Shown: piece after piece, positions 1 through 4,896 of the stretch | Layout of the letters: each line of letters starts with the position of its first letter | Numbering within the stretch: position 1 is the stretch's first letter | Source of the DNA: Campylobacteraceae bacterium | GTDB taxonomy: Bacteria > Campylobacterota > Campylobacteria > Campylobacterales > Sulfurovaceae | Assembly: GCA_027079365.1 (NCBI GenBank) | Contig: JALWVW010000199.1 | Location: 1 to 5,172, forward strand | Direction: 5' to 3' | DNA: 5,172 nt | The notes under the pieces: generated by a model | What the model was told of the DNA's origin: nothing | Databases searched by the model: none | What the model saw: the letters and a program-made list of their open reading frames with translations, nothing else | Program-made: the position numbers and the translations under genes

Positions 1-24
1 TTTAAAATTGGCTGCAAATATCAT
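1..24 (-). CDS. tpiA: Triosephosphate isomerase, first 8 codons only (cut by window edge)
   Basis: Reading leftward from an ATG at 24-22, the eight codons give MIFAANFK, which is the usual start of triosephosphate isomerase; the Asn and Lys of the AANxK motif are active-site residues in this family. The enzyme interconverts dihydroxyacetone phosphate and glyceraldehyde 3-phosphate in the cytoplasm. The ATG is three bases past the pgk stop codon, and a strong ribosome binding site lies in the last codons of pgk, so the two genes should be co-transcribed and probably translationally coupled. The order pgk-tpiA is common in Campylobacterota. The call rests on only eight residues plus this context; the rest of the gene lies off the left edge. 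Confidence 0.82.
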
Positions 25-27
25 TTT

Positions 28-1233
28 CTACTCCTCCAACGCTTCAATTCCAGGGAGCACTTTCCCCTCGAGCAGCTTGAGACTTGCGCCGCCACCCGTA
101 CTGACAAATGTCATCTCCTCTACATCTCCAGCTCTGGCTGCCACATCTGCAGTGTCGCCCCCACCCACAATGGTTGTAGCATGGGTCTCAGCAATATAGT
201 GTGACATCTTGATCGATCCTTTGGCAAATTTATCCATCTCGTAGACCCCCATGGGGCCATTCCATATAATAGTCTGTGCATCATTCAGCACTTCCCTGAA
301 AAGCCTGCTGCTGGCAGGGCCGATATCCAGCCCCATCCAGTCCGCAGGTATCTCCTGTGTCGGGAGATATTTTATTGTAGTATTTTCACTAAACTCAGGT
401 GCAGCAACGACATCGACAGGAAGGTAGAATTTTACATTCTTCTCTTGTGCTTTTTTCATAATCCTGGATGCCTCGTCCAGTAGGTCATTCTCTACCAAAG
501 AATGGCCGATCTCATAGCCCATCGCCCTGAGAAAGGTAAATGCCATGCCTCCTCCGATAATAACTTTGTCCACTTTGTCAAGCAGTTTTGTCAATGCCTG
601 TAGTTTACCTGAGACTTTGCTTCCTCCCACCACTGCAACAAAAGGTCTGGTAGGCTCCTCCAATACCCTACTAAAAAAGTTTATCTCCTTGGAGAGCAGG
701 AAGCCGGCACCTTTCGCATCCTTATCAAACTGCTCTGCCATAGCATAAATGGAAGCATGTTTTCGGTGGCAGGCGCCAAACGCATCATTGATATAAATAT
801 CCACCATACCTGCCAGTGCCTTGGAAAATTGCACATCATTGCTTGTCTCACCTGGATCAAATCTTAGGTTCTCCAACAAAAGCACATCACCCGCCTCTAA
901 GGAGTCTGCCAATGCCTTGGCTTTCTCTGTGATCACCCGACCTGTCTTGGAATCGTCAAAGAGCAGTCTATTTTTTATCTTGAGCAATATATCCAGTCGA
1001 CGATATACTGTCTCGAGTGAATACTTCTCTTCATAAATACCCGGCTCAGGTCGCTCAAAATGTGATCCCAGAATAATCTTGCACCCTCTATCTACACAAT
1101 ATCGAATTGTCTGCAATGCCTCTCTGATCCTGCGATCATCAGTGATATTACCAAACTCATCCTTGGGAACATTAAAATCACATCGTATGAACACTCTCTT
1201 TCCGTCGATATCCAGCTCTTTGATCGTTTTCAA
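28..1233 (-). CDS. pgk: Phosphoglycerate kinase
   Basis: Cytoplasmic enzyme that transfers phosphate between 1,3-bisphosphoglycerate and ADP, giving 3-phosphoglycerate and ATP; it runs in glycolysis or in reverse in gluconeogenesis. The 401-residue length is normal. Visible motifs in order: DFNVP (19-23), a substrate loop SHFERP (57-62), ENLRF (121-125), NDAFG (149-153) with HR at 156-157, GGSKVSGK (203-210), GGGMAF (227-232), DIGPAS (303-308), WNGPMGV (324-330), GGGDTA (357-362) and STGGGAS (378-384). The N-terminal half binds phosphoglycerate and the C-terminal half binds nucleotide. The loop is usually SHLGRP; here Leu-Gly is replaced by Phe-Glu, while the substrate-binding His and Arg remain. 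The start is TTG, chosen because AAGGA lies six bases upstream and the protein begins just before the conserved core. It is followed at once by tpiA; gapA, its usual upstream partner in Campylobacter, is not here. Confidence 0.98.
   Translation of the reverse strand: MKTIKELDIDGKRVFIRCDFNVPKDEFGNITDDRRIREALQTIRYCVDRGCKIILGSHFERPEPGIYEEKYSLETVYRRLDILLKIKNRLLFDDSKTGRVITEKAKALADSLEAGDVLLLENLRFDPGETSNDVQFSKALAGMVDIYINDAFGACHRKHASIYAMAEQFDKDAKGAGFLLSKEINFFSRVLEEPTRPFVAVVGGSKVSGKLQALTKLLDKVDKVIIGGGMAFTFLRAMGYEIGHSLVENDLLDEASRIMKKAQEKNVKFYLPVDVVAAPEFSENTTIKYLPTQEIPADWMGLDIGPASSRLFREVLNDAQTIIWNGPMGVYEMDKFAKGSIKMSHYIAETHATTIVGGGDTADVAARAGDVEEMTFVSTGGGASLKLLEGKVLPGIEALEE
31..37 (-). promoter_or_regulatory. 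Ribosome binding site for tpiA inside the end of pgk
   Basis: On the minus strand the bases read GGAGGAG, a near-perfect Shine-Dalgarno sequence six bases before the tpiA ATG. They are formed by the last two Glu codons of pgk (GAG GAG) and the base before them, so the C-terminal Glu-Glu of Pgk doubles as the initiation signal for tpiA. Confidence 0.75.
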
Positions 1234-1239
1234 CTTGAT

Positions 1240-1244
1240 TCCTT
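1240..1244 (-). promoter_or_regulatory. Ribosome binding site deciding the pgk TTG start
   Basis: The minus strand reads AAGGA, six bases before the TTG at 1233-1231. No in-frame ATG lies close upstream, so this site supports TTG as the true start. Confidence 0.7.
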
Positions 1245-1258
1245 GTTTTTTTGATAAA

Positions 1259-1264
1259 ATTATA
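1259..1264 (-). promoter_or_regulatory. Candidate pgk promoter, -10 box
   Basis: The minus strand reads TATAAT in an A/T-rich stretch. It would start transcription near 1252 and give a leader of about 20 bases before the pgk TTG. No convincing -35 box is present, as is usual for the housekeeping sigma factor of Campylobacterota. The box overlaps the nadD -10 box on the other strand. Confidence 0.5.
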
Positions 1265-1266
1265 AT
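1261..1266 (+). promoter_or_regulatory. Candidate nadD promoter, -10 box
   Basis: The plus strand reads TATAAT, preceded by a run of seven T (1246-1252) and a second weaker box TAAAAT at 1255-1260. Transcription would begin near 1273, leaving a leader of about 20 bases before the nadD TTG. No good -35 box is seen. It overlaps the opposing pgk -10 box. Confidence 0.5.
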
Positions 1267-1280
1267 TATTTTACTGAATT

Positions 1281-1285
1281 AGAGG
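1281..1285 (+). promoter_or_regulatory. Ribosome binding site deciding the nadD TTG start
   Basis: AGAGG lies seven bases before the TTG at 1293. An in-frame TGA at 1275-1277 excludes any earlier start, and the conserved GGSFDPPH motif begins only 12 residues into the protein, so TTG is the best start. Confidence 0.65.
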
Positions 1286-1292
1286 TTACTGC

Positions 1293-1877
1293 TTGGTTAA
1301 ATACAGACCACCTGTTGCACTGTTTGGAGGGAGTTTTGATCCACCACATGAAGGGCATCAGCGTATTGTAGAGGCGTTGACAGCATTGGATGATATTGAC
1401 AAAGTAATTGTCATGCCAGCATTTCTTAATCCCTTCAAAGCCTCCACGCTGGCCTCTGCCAAAATGCGTCTTTCCTGGTGCAAAAAAGTCTTCCATGGAG
1501 ACAAGGTGATCATCAGTGATTTTGAGATATCCCAGCATCGGCCTGTCTATACCATCGAGACACTCCAGGCACTCCAAAAAGAGTACGAGGTCAAGTATCT
1601 TGCCATAGGTTCCGACAATCTGGAAAAGATCACGCACTGGAAACACTTTGAGGAGATCAATGCACAGGTGACCTGGCTCGTTTTCACTAGGGCTCAAGCA
1701 ACGCCAGATTGTCATCTGCTTAAACGATGCAGGGTTATGATGCTGCATCTACCTGTCAGTTCCACTGCGATTCGTGACGGCAGAGACATGGTGTATATTG
1801 ACAACACTATTCTTGATGAAGTAACAGATACTATACACAACACAAAGGATACACATGACCATCAAAGAGAGAGTTGA
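1293..1877 (+). CDS. nadD: Nicotinate-nucleotide adenylyltransferase
   Basis: Cytoplasmic enzyme of NAD synthesis that joins nicotinic acid mononucleotide and ATP to give deamido-NAD and pyrophosphate. The 194-residue protein has the nucleotidyltransferase fold signature GGSFDPPHEGH (12-22), whose two histidines (19 and 22) contact the ATP phosphates. It also has the substrate-side motif R-x-VYTIETL (83-91), GSDNL (106-110) with Trp116, and SSTAIR (156-161), the family's late ISSTxIR phosphate-binding motif. Length is normal. The start is TTG, with AGAGG upstream. Its 3' end overlaps rsfS by 23 bases, and nadD-rsfS is a common bacterial pairing, so both are probably read from the promoter at about 1261. 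The last 15 or so residues are hydrophilic and poorly conserved in appearance; part of them is dictated by the overlap. Confidence 0.95.
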   Translation: MVKYRPPVALFGGSFDPPHEGHQRIVEALTALDDIDKVIVMPAFLNPFKASTLASAKMRLSWCKKVFHGDKVIISDFEISQHRPVYTIETLQALQKEYEVKYLAIGSDNLEKITHWKHFEEINAQVTWLVFTRAQATPDCHLLKRCRVMMLHLPVSSTAIRDGRDMVYIDNTILDEVTDTIHNTKDTHDHQRES

Positions 1878-2187
1878 CGCCATTGTCGGCGTACTTGATG
1901 ACAAAAAAGCAGAGGAGATTGAAGTATTTGATCTCTCCGATACCGACTACATCGCCAAAGAGGTGGTAATCGCCAACTCTTTTGGAGGCAAACACACTGT
2001 TGCACTCTACGAACATCTCAAAAAAGAGCTCAAACCAAAAGGAGAAGAGTTTCTAGGAGCAGATGAGAGTGATGACTGGGTCGTCGTTGACTTGGGAGAC
2101 ATTATTGTCCATATCATGACACCTGCCTACAGAGAGCACTACTCACTGGAAAAATTCCTTAGTGGGCTTGAGCCTAGGGAAAGCTAG
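1855..2187 (+). CDS. rsfS: Ribosomal silencing factor RsfS (YbeB/Iojap family)
   Basis: RsfS proteins bind ribosomal protein L14 (uL14) on the 50S subunit and block joining with the 30S subunit, lowering translation during starvation. This protein has 110 residues, the usual length. Visible family features are DLSDTDYIAKEVVIA (26-40), the His at 47 followed by ALYEHL (50-55), DWVVVDLGD (74-82), VHIMTP (85-90) and R93 with YSLE (96-99). The start is ATG with AAAGGA five bases upstream (1844-1849), inside the end of nadD; the two reading frames overlap by 23 bases, which favours coupled translation. The product is cytoplasmic and ribosome-associated. Nothing appears truncated. The gene ends facing the oppositely oriented 84-residue gene with only 21 bases between them. 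Confidence 0.95.
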   Translation: MTIKERVDAIVGVLDDKKAEEIEVFDLSDTDYIAKEVVIANSFGGKHTVALYEHLKKELKPKGEEFLGADESDDWVVVDLGDIIVHIMTPAYREHYSLEKFLSGLEPRES

Positions 2188-2203
2188 TACTATTTACACT
2201 AAG
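2150..2203 (-). terminator. Possible terminator for the gmk-tatA-argS operon, inside rsfS
   Basis: On the minus strand CTTAGTG (2203-2197) can pair with CACTAAG (2164-2158), a 7-bp stem. Its 32-base loop holds two smaller inverted repeats, CTAG/CTAG (2187-2184 with 2177-2174) and GGCT/AGCC (2174-2165). Three bases later comes TTTTT (2154-2150). This fits a weak intrinsic terminator for leftward transcription that overlaps the last codons of rsfS. The loop is long and the stem is A/T-rich, so the call is tentative. Confidence 0.3.
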
Positions 2204-2208
2204 TAGCC

Positions 2209-2463
2209 CTAATCAACCAGCTCTTGTTTGAGCTTCTCCTGGTTGAGTTTCTTGATCAGTTTAGCAGAAAGTGCTGCATAACTCTCTTCTTCCAGTTTTA
2301 ATATTTTTGATATTTCATCTGCTGAGCTTCCTGCTGCCCATCCAAGCAGCAGCTTGTACTCTTTTTTAGTCAGCCTTGCTTTGAATACCGACAGCAGTGC
2401 CTCTTCTTCTTTGAGATTTCCAACCAGTTTTCTGATATGTTTTTTGAGTGTTTGTTGCACCAT
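2209..2463 (-). CDS. Unnamed 84-residue protein with a possible helix-turn-helix
   Basis: I do not recognise a named family. The protein is hydrophilic, rich in Lys, Glu and Leu, and should be almost wholly helical and cytoplasmic. Residues 31-73 resemble the layout of sigma-70 region 4 or LuxR-type helix-turn-helix domains: LTKKEYKLLL, then AAGSSADEISKIL (43-55), then a helix to KKLN (71-74). The would-be recognition helix begins EEESYAALS and is acidic, which argues against plain DNA binding, so the function stays open. The C-terminus carries a short tandem KLNQE-KLKQE repeat (72-81 region). The ATG at 2463 is four bases past the stop of the membrane-protein gene and has AGGA seven bases upstream (2471-2474), so it is probably co-translated as the last gene of the argS operon. 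The coding call is well supported by spacing and ribosome binding site. Confidence 0.8.
   Translation of the reverse strand: MVQQTLKKHIRKLVGNLKEEEALLSVFKARLTKKEYKLLLGWAAGSSADEISKILKLEEESYAALSAKLIKKLNQEKLKQELVD
2213..2246 (+). terminator. Possible terminator for nadD-rsfS, inside the facing gene
   Basis: TCAACCAG (2213-2220) and CTGGTTGA (2239-2246) form a perfect 8-bp stem with an 18-base loop that can close further through CTC/GAG (2221-2223 with 2230-2232). The bases after it on the plus strand are GTTTCTTG, only loosely T-rich. It lies in the 3' coding end of the opposing gene, where a repeated KLxQE codon pattern partly explains the symmetry, so its role as a terminator is uncertain. Confidence 0.28.
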
Positions 2464-2467
2464 GATG

Positions 2468-2797
2468 TTATCCTAAGTATGTATGTCCGGAACCTTCTAT
2501 AAGCTCCAGCAGTAAAAACAATCCTATTGTAAAGAGAGGAGAGAGTATAAGCCACCAGTAGTAGCGATTACGTATCAGATAGTAGAGCAGCCCTAGCCAT
2601 GCTGCCACCAGCAGAACCAGATGAGCGATATAGACAGGAAAGACCATACGCGTGATATTGCCTGCAATGCCCAGCGAAACAATAAGTACAAATGAACCCA
2701 AAGCGATAAGAAGCTTTCGGGTATTTCGATTGTGCCTGTACTGTAAAAAGATAAGGGTGACTGTGCCCAAGATCACTAATACCAGCAATGCTTTCAT
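2468..2797 (-). CDS. Unnamed small inner-membrane protein, four predicted helices
   Basis: The 109-residue protein is very hydrophobic with four likely membrane helices near residues 2-19, 29-48, 51-74 and 79-100. The basic loops RHNRNTRK (21-28) and RNR (76-78) should face the cytoplasm by the positive-inside rule, which would put both ends outside. There is no signal peptide separate from helix 1 and no motif that names a family. A GTG at 2803 is in frame, but ATG at 2797 is preferred because AAGGA sits seven bases before it and only one base before GTG. The ribosome binding site covers the argS stop codon, so the gene is likely coupled to argS; the 84-residue gene follows after four bases. 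It is not obviously related to arginyl-tRNA charging. It could be a local, lineage-specific gene. Confidence 0.82.
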   Translation of the reverse strand: MKALLVLVILGTVTLIFLQYRHNRNTRKLLIALGSFVLIVSLGIAGNITRMVFPVYIAHLVLLVAAWLGLLYYLIRNRYYWWLILSPLFTIGLFLLLELIEGSGHTYLG

Positions 2798-2804
2798 CGA
2801 CACA

Positions 2805-2812
2805 TCCTTCCT
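2805..2812 (-). promoter_or_regulatory. Ribosome binding site deciding the membrane-protein start
   Basis: The minus strand reads AGGAAGGA. It begins within the argS stop codon (TAG at 2813-2811) and ends seven bases before the ATG at 2797. The alternative GTG at 2803 is only one base away, too close for normal initiation. Confidence 0.7.
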
Positions 2813-4508
2813 ACAGCCTATCCAATACTTCGATACCCAACAGAGCCAATCCCTGCTTGATCGTGCGCGCTGTCAGATCGGCCAGCAGCAACCTGCTTTC
2901 ACGCACAGCATCCGACACCTCTTCCTTGAGAATAGGGTTTTGCTCATAAAATTTCATAAACAGTGTCGTCAAGTCATAGAGATAGCTACTGATGTAGTGA
3001 GGCATAGACTCCCTGGCTGCACCATGCAGTACATCCTCAAAACGCAAAAGCATCAGACCCAGTCTGACTTCCAGTGGATCTTGCAGTGTTATCGTGCCAC
3101 CAATCGATCCATCATACTTGCGAAAGATCGACTGAATACGCGCATAGGCATACTGGAGATAGAGCGAAGTGTTGCCCTCGAAACTTAGCATTTTGTCCCA
3201 GTCAAAGATATAGTTGGACTCACGGTTGACAGAGAGCTCAGCATACTTCACTGCGCCAATACCAATGATACGCGCCACGCTCTCTCTGTCCTCTATAGCT
3301 TGTGTATCCCGCTCTTCTATCATGGCTTTGGCACGCGCAACAGCCTCATCCAGCAGATCGATCAGCTTGACTGTGCCCCCATCTCTGGTCTTGAAAGGAC
3401 GACCGCTCTTGTCCAGCATCATCCCGAAACTCACATGTTCCAGCAGCACATCATCCCCTACAAATCCTGCCCTTCTGGCAGCATCAAAGACCTGCTTGAA
3501 ATGTCCAGCCTGCCTGGCATCGACCACATAACTGATCCGCTTGGCTCCTAGCTCATGCACACGGTGCCAGATCGCTGCAAGATCAGTGGTTGCATAGAGG
3601 AATCCCCCGTCACGCTTGCGGATGATCAGCGGCACCTCGCTGCCCTCCATGAAGACACACTGTGCCCCATCGCTCTCAGTCAATATGCCCTGAGTCTGTA
3701 GTTTCTCCACCACAGAAGGTAGCGCATTGTTATAACTACTCTCCGCACGCACATCCTCTCTGTGTAACGCAATACCCAGTGTCTCATAGACTGCTTCACA
3801 GTGCCCCAGAGAGACATCAATGAACTGCTGCCAGAGTGTCTGGCAATGACTGTCGCCCCCTTGAAGCTTGACCACATACTCTCGTGCCATATCGGCAAAG
3901 TCTGGATCACTGTCAAACTTGACTTTGGCATCCTTGTAGAACTGCTCTAGGTCACCCAGGGAGCTGTAGGCATCCTCACCGCTAACCTCCAAATAGGCGA
4001 TCAGCATCCCAAACTGCGTCCCCCAGTCACCGATATGGTTTTGGCGGATCACCTCGTCACCCAAAAATGTAAATAGCCTTGCCAGCGTATCACCAATGAT
4101 CGTGGAGCGTAGGTGCCCCACATGCATCTGCTTCGCCATATTGGGACTGGAGTAGTCTACGACAGTTTTGATGCTGTCGGACTTGGTTTGCACAGAGAGC
4201 CTCTTGTCTACCCCTGCCTCCTGAAGTCTCTCCTCTATCCATGCAGGATCAACCCAAAGATTGATAAACCCTGGTCCTGCAATCTCTGTTTTGGAGATCA
4301 TTCCTGTGGTATCAATCCTCTCAACGATCTCTGTTGCGATCTGTCTGGGGGGTTTGCCAAGCTGCTTGGCCAAGGCCATAGCACCATTGAATTGGTAATC
4401 TCCAAATTCCGGCTTTCCAGCCTCTGTGACAGCCATAGGTGCTGCTTCGATCCCTGCCTGAGAAAATGCCTCTTTGATGATCTGGTCTAACGCTGTTTTT
4501 AATTTCAT
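2811..4508 (-). CDS. argS: Arginyl-tRNA synthetase, KMSK-less subclass
   Basis: Cytoplasmic class I synthetase that attaches arginine to its tRNAs. The 565 residues show the N-terminal tRNA-binding domain with FGDYQFN (35-41) and GPGFINLW (79-86). The Rossmann core follows, with HVGH (129-132, the HIGH motif) inside SPNMAKQMHVGHLRST and with NHIGDWGTQFGML (157-169). Next come GMMLDKSGRPFKTRDGG (362-378), where other forms carry KMSKR, then FDWDKMLSFEGNT (435-447) and LQYAYAR (451-457) of the C-terminal domain, ending LLGIEVLDRL. Lys126 before HVGH is the residue thought to compensate for the missing KMSK in this subclass. The sequence matches the E. coli type motif by motif and is longer than the roughly 530-residue Campylobacter enzyme, which as I recall has TGPLHIGHARGA and KMSKRAGN. 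The start ATG has only a weak GGAA-type ribosome binding site. Nothing looks broken. Confidence 0.97.
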   Translation of the reverse strand: MKLKTALDQIIKEAFSQAGIEAAPMAVTEAGKPEFGDYQFNGAMALAKQLGKPPRQIATEIVERIDTTGMISKTEIAGPGFINLWVDPAWIEERLQEAGVDKRLSVQTKSDSIKTVVDYSSPNMAKQMHVGHLRSTIIGDTLARLFTFLGDEVIRQNHIGDWGTQFGMLIAYLEVSGEDAYSSLGDLEQFYKDAKVKFDSDPDFADMAREYVVKLQGGDSHCQTLWQQFIDVSLGHCEAVYETLGIALHREDVRAESSYNNALPSVVEKLQTQGILTESDGAQCVFMEGSEVPLIIRKRDGGFLYATTDLAAIWHRVHELGAKRISYVVDARQAGHFKQVFDAARRAGFVGDDVLLEHVSFGMMLDKSGRPFKTRDGGTVKLIDLLDEAVARAKAMIEERDTQAIEDRESVARIIGIGAVKYAELSVNRESNYIFDWDKMLSFEGNTSLYLQYAYARIQSIFRKYDGSIGGTITLQDPLEVRLGLMLLRFEDVLHGAARESMPHYISSYLYDLTTLFMKFYEQNPILKEEVSDAVRESRLLLADLTARTIKQGLALLGIEVLDRL

Positions 4509-4550
4509 TGATTTTCCGTAAGTGAAGGTAGTGGTAAGTATCTACTCGGT

Positions 4551-4582
4551 ACACATGGCACTCTCTGCAGGGCGCCATGTGT
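4551..4582 (-). repeat. Perfect 9-bp inverted repeat between tatA and argS
   Basis: ACACATGGC (4551-4559) and GCCATGTGT (4574-4582) pair perfectly around a 14-base loop, starting eight bases beyond the tatA stop codon on the minus strand. No T-run follows on that strand, so it does not look like a full terminator. It could be a partial terminator, an mRNA-end stabiliser for tatA, or a protein-binding palindrome. The whole 81-base tatA-argS gap holds no clear -10 box. Confidence 0.6.
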
Positions 4583-4589
4583 GTATTGT

Positions 4590-4832
4590 TTATGCTTTGT
4601 CTGCTACTTTTTCGCTGACACTCTCTGCAGCTTCCCTGACTGCCTCTTTTGCATCAGTAATCTCTTTTTTTGCAACCTCTACAACTTCTTCTTCGTCTTC
4701 ATTGACTGCTTTCTTGAAGTCTTTGATCCCTTTTCCGAGACCCTTTGCTAGCTCTGGTATCTTTTTACCTCCAAAAAGAAGTAAAACAACACCCACGATC
4801 AGTACCAATTCCCATCCGCCTGGCATACCCAT
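4590..4832 (-). CDS. tatA: Twin-arginine translocase subunit TatA
   Basis: TatA molecules assemble at a TatBC-substrate complex in the inner membrane and let folded proteins with twin-arginine signals cross to the periplasm. In this 80-residue protein a single membrane helix (about 7-20) ends in the conserved Phe-Gly (20-21) hinge, followed by the amphipathic helix KKIPELAKGLGKGIKDFKKA (23-42), an acidic stretch NEDEEE (44-49) and a charged helical tail. Length and order are typical. TatA rather than TatB is favoured by the FGGKKIPELAKGLGKGI pattern and short tail. The ATG at 4832 is chosen over Met3 because AAGGA lies five bases upstream (4838-4842). tatB and tatC are not in the window. A TATAAT box upstream suggests its own promoter in addition to read-through from gmk. 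The gmk-tatA-argS order matches Campylobacter. Confidence 0.96.
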   Translation of the reverse strand: MGMPGGWELVLIVGVVLLLFGGKKIPELAKGLGKGIKDFKKAVNEDEEEVVEVAKKEITDAKEAVREAAESVSEKVADKA

Positions 4833-4873
4833 ATCTATCCTTTTGACTCTTCCGCAGAAGATTTAATTTTTTT

Positions 4874-4879
4874 ATTATA
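4874..4879 (-). promoter_or_regulatory. Candidate tatA promoter, -10 box
   Basis: In the 64-base gmk-tatA gap the minus strand reads TATAAT within TTGAGTATAATAAAAAAA, followed by A/T-rich DNA. Transcription would start near 4867, about 35 bases before the tatA ATG. No -35 box is recognisable, consistent with Campylobacterota promoters. The short leader contains a small CTTC/GAAG hairpin (4849-4860) with a TGCG loop. The promoter would drive tatA, argS and the two genes beyond. Confidence 0.5.
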
Positions 4880-4896
4880 CTCAAATACACTAAATA

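Noticed and set aside
1266..1748. A 160-codon open frame on the minus strand opposite nadD
   Set aside because: It is fully antisense to nadD, which has clear catalytic motifs, and its product is Cys/Trp-rich with no recognisable domain.
2164..2211. Alternative pairings GGGCT/AGCCC and TAGGG/CCCTA across the convergent gap
   Set aside because: Stems are only 5 bp with loops of 27-36 bases and no T-run on either side; they compete with the better CTTAGTG/CACTAAG pairing.
2652..3188. A 178-codon open frame on the plus strand opposite argS and the membrane-protein gene
   Set aside because: It runs antisense across two well-supported genes, shows no family motif, and its composition follows from the opposite strand.
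4518..4539. Repeated GTAAGT hexamer upstream of argS
   Set aside because: Two copies of six bases 16 apart are expected by chance; there is no further array.
4321..4578. An 85-codon minus-strand frame running across the start of argS
   Set aside because: It overlaps the N-terminal domain of argS out of frame, and its product has no domain-like pattern.
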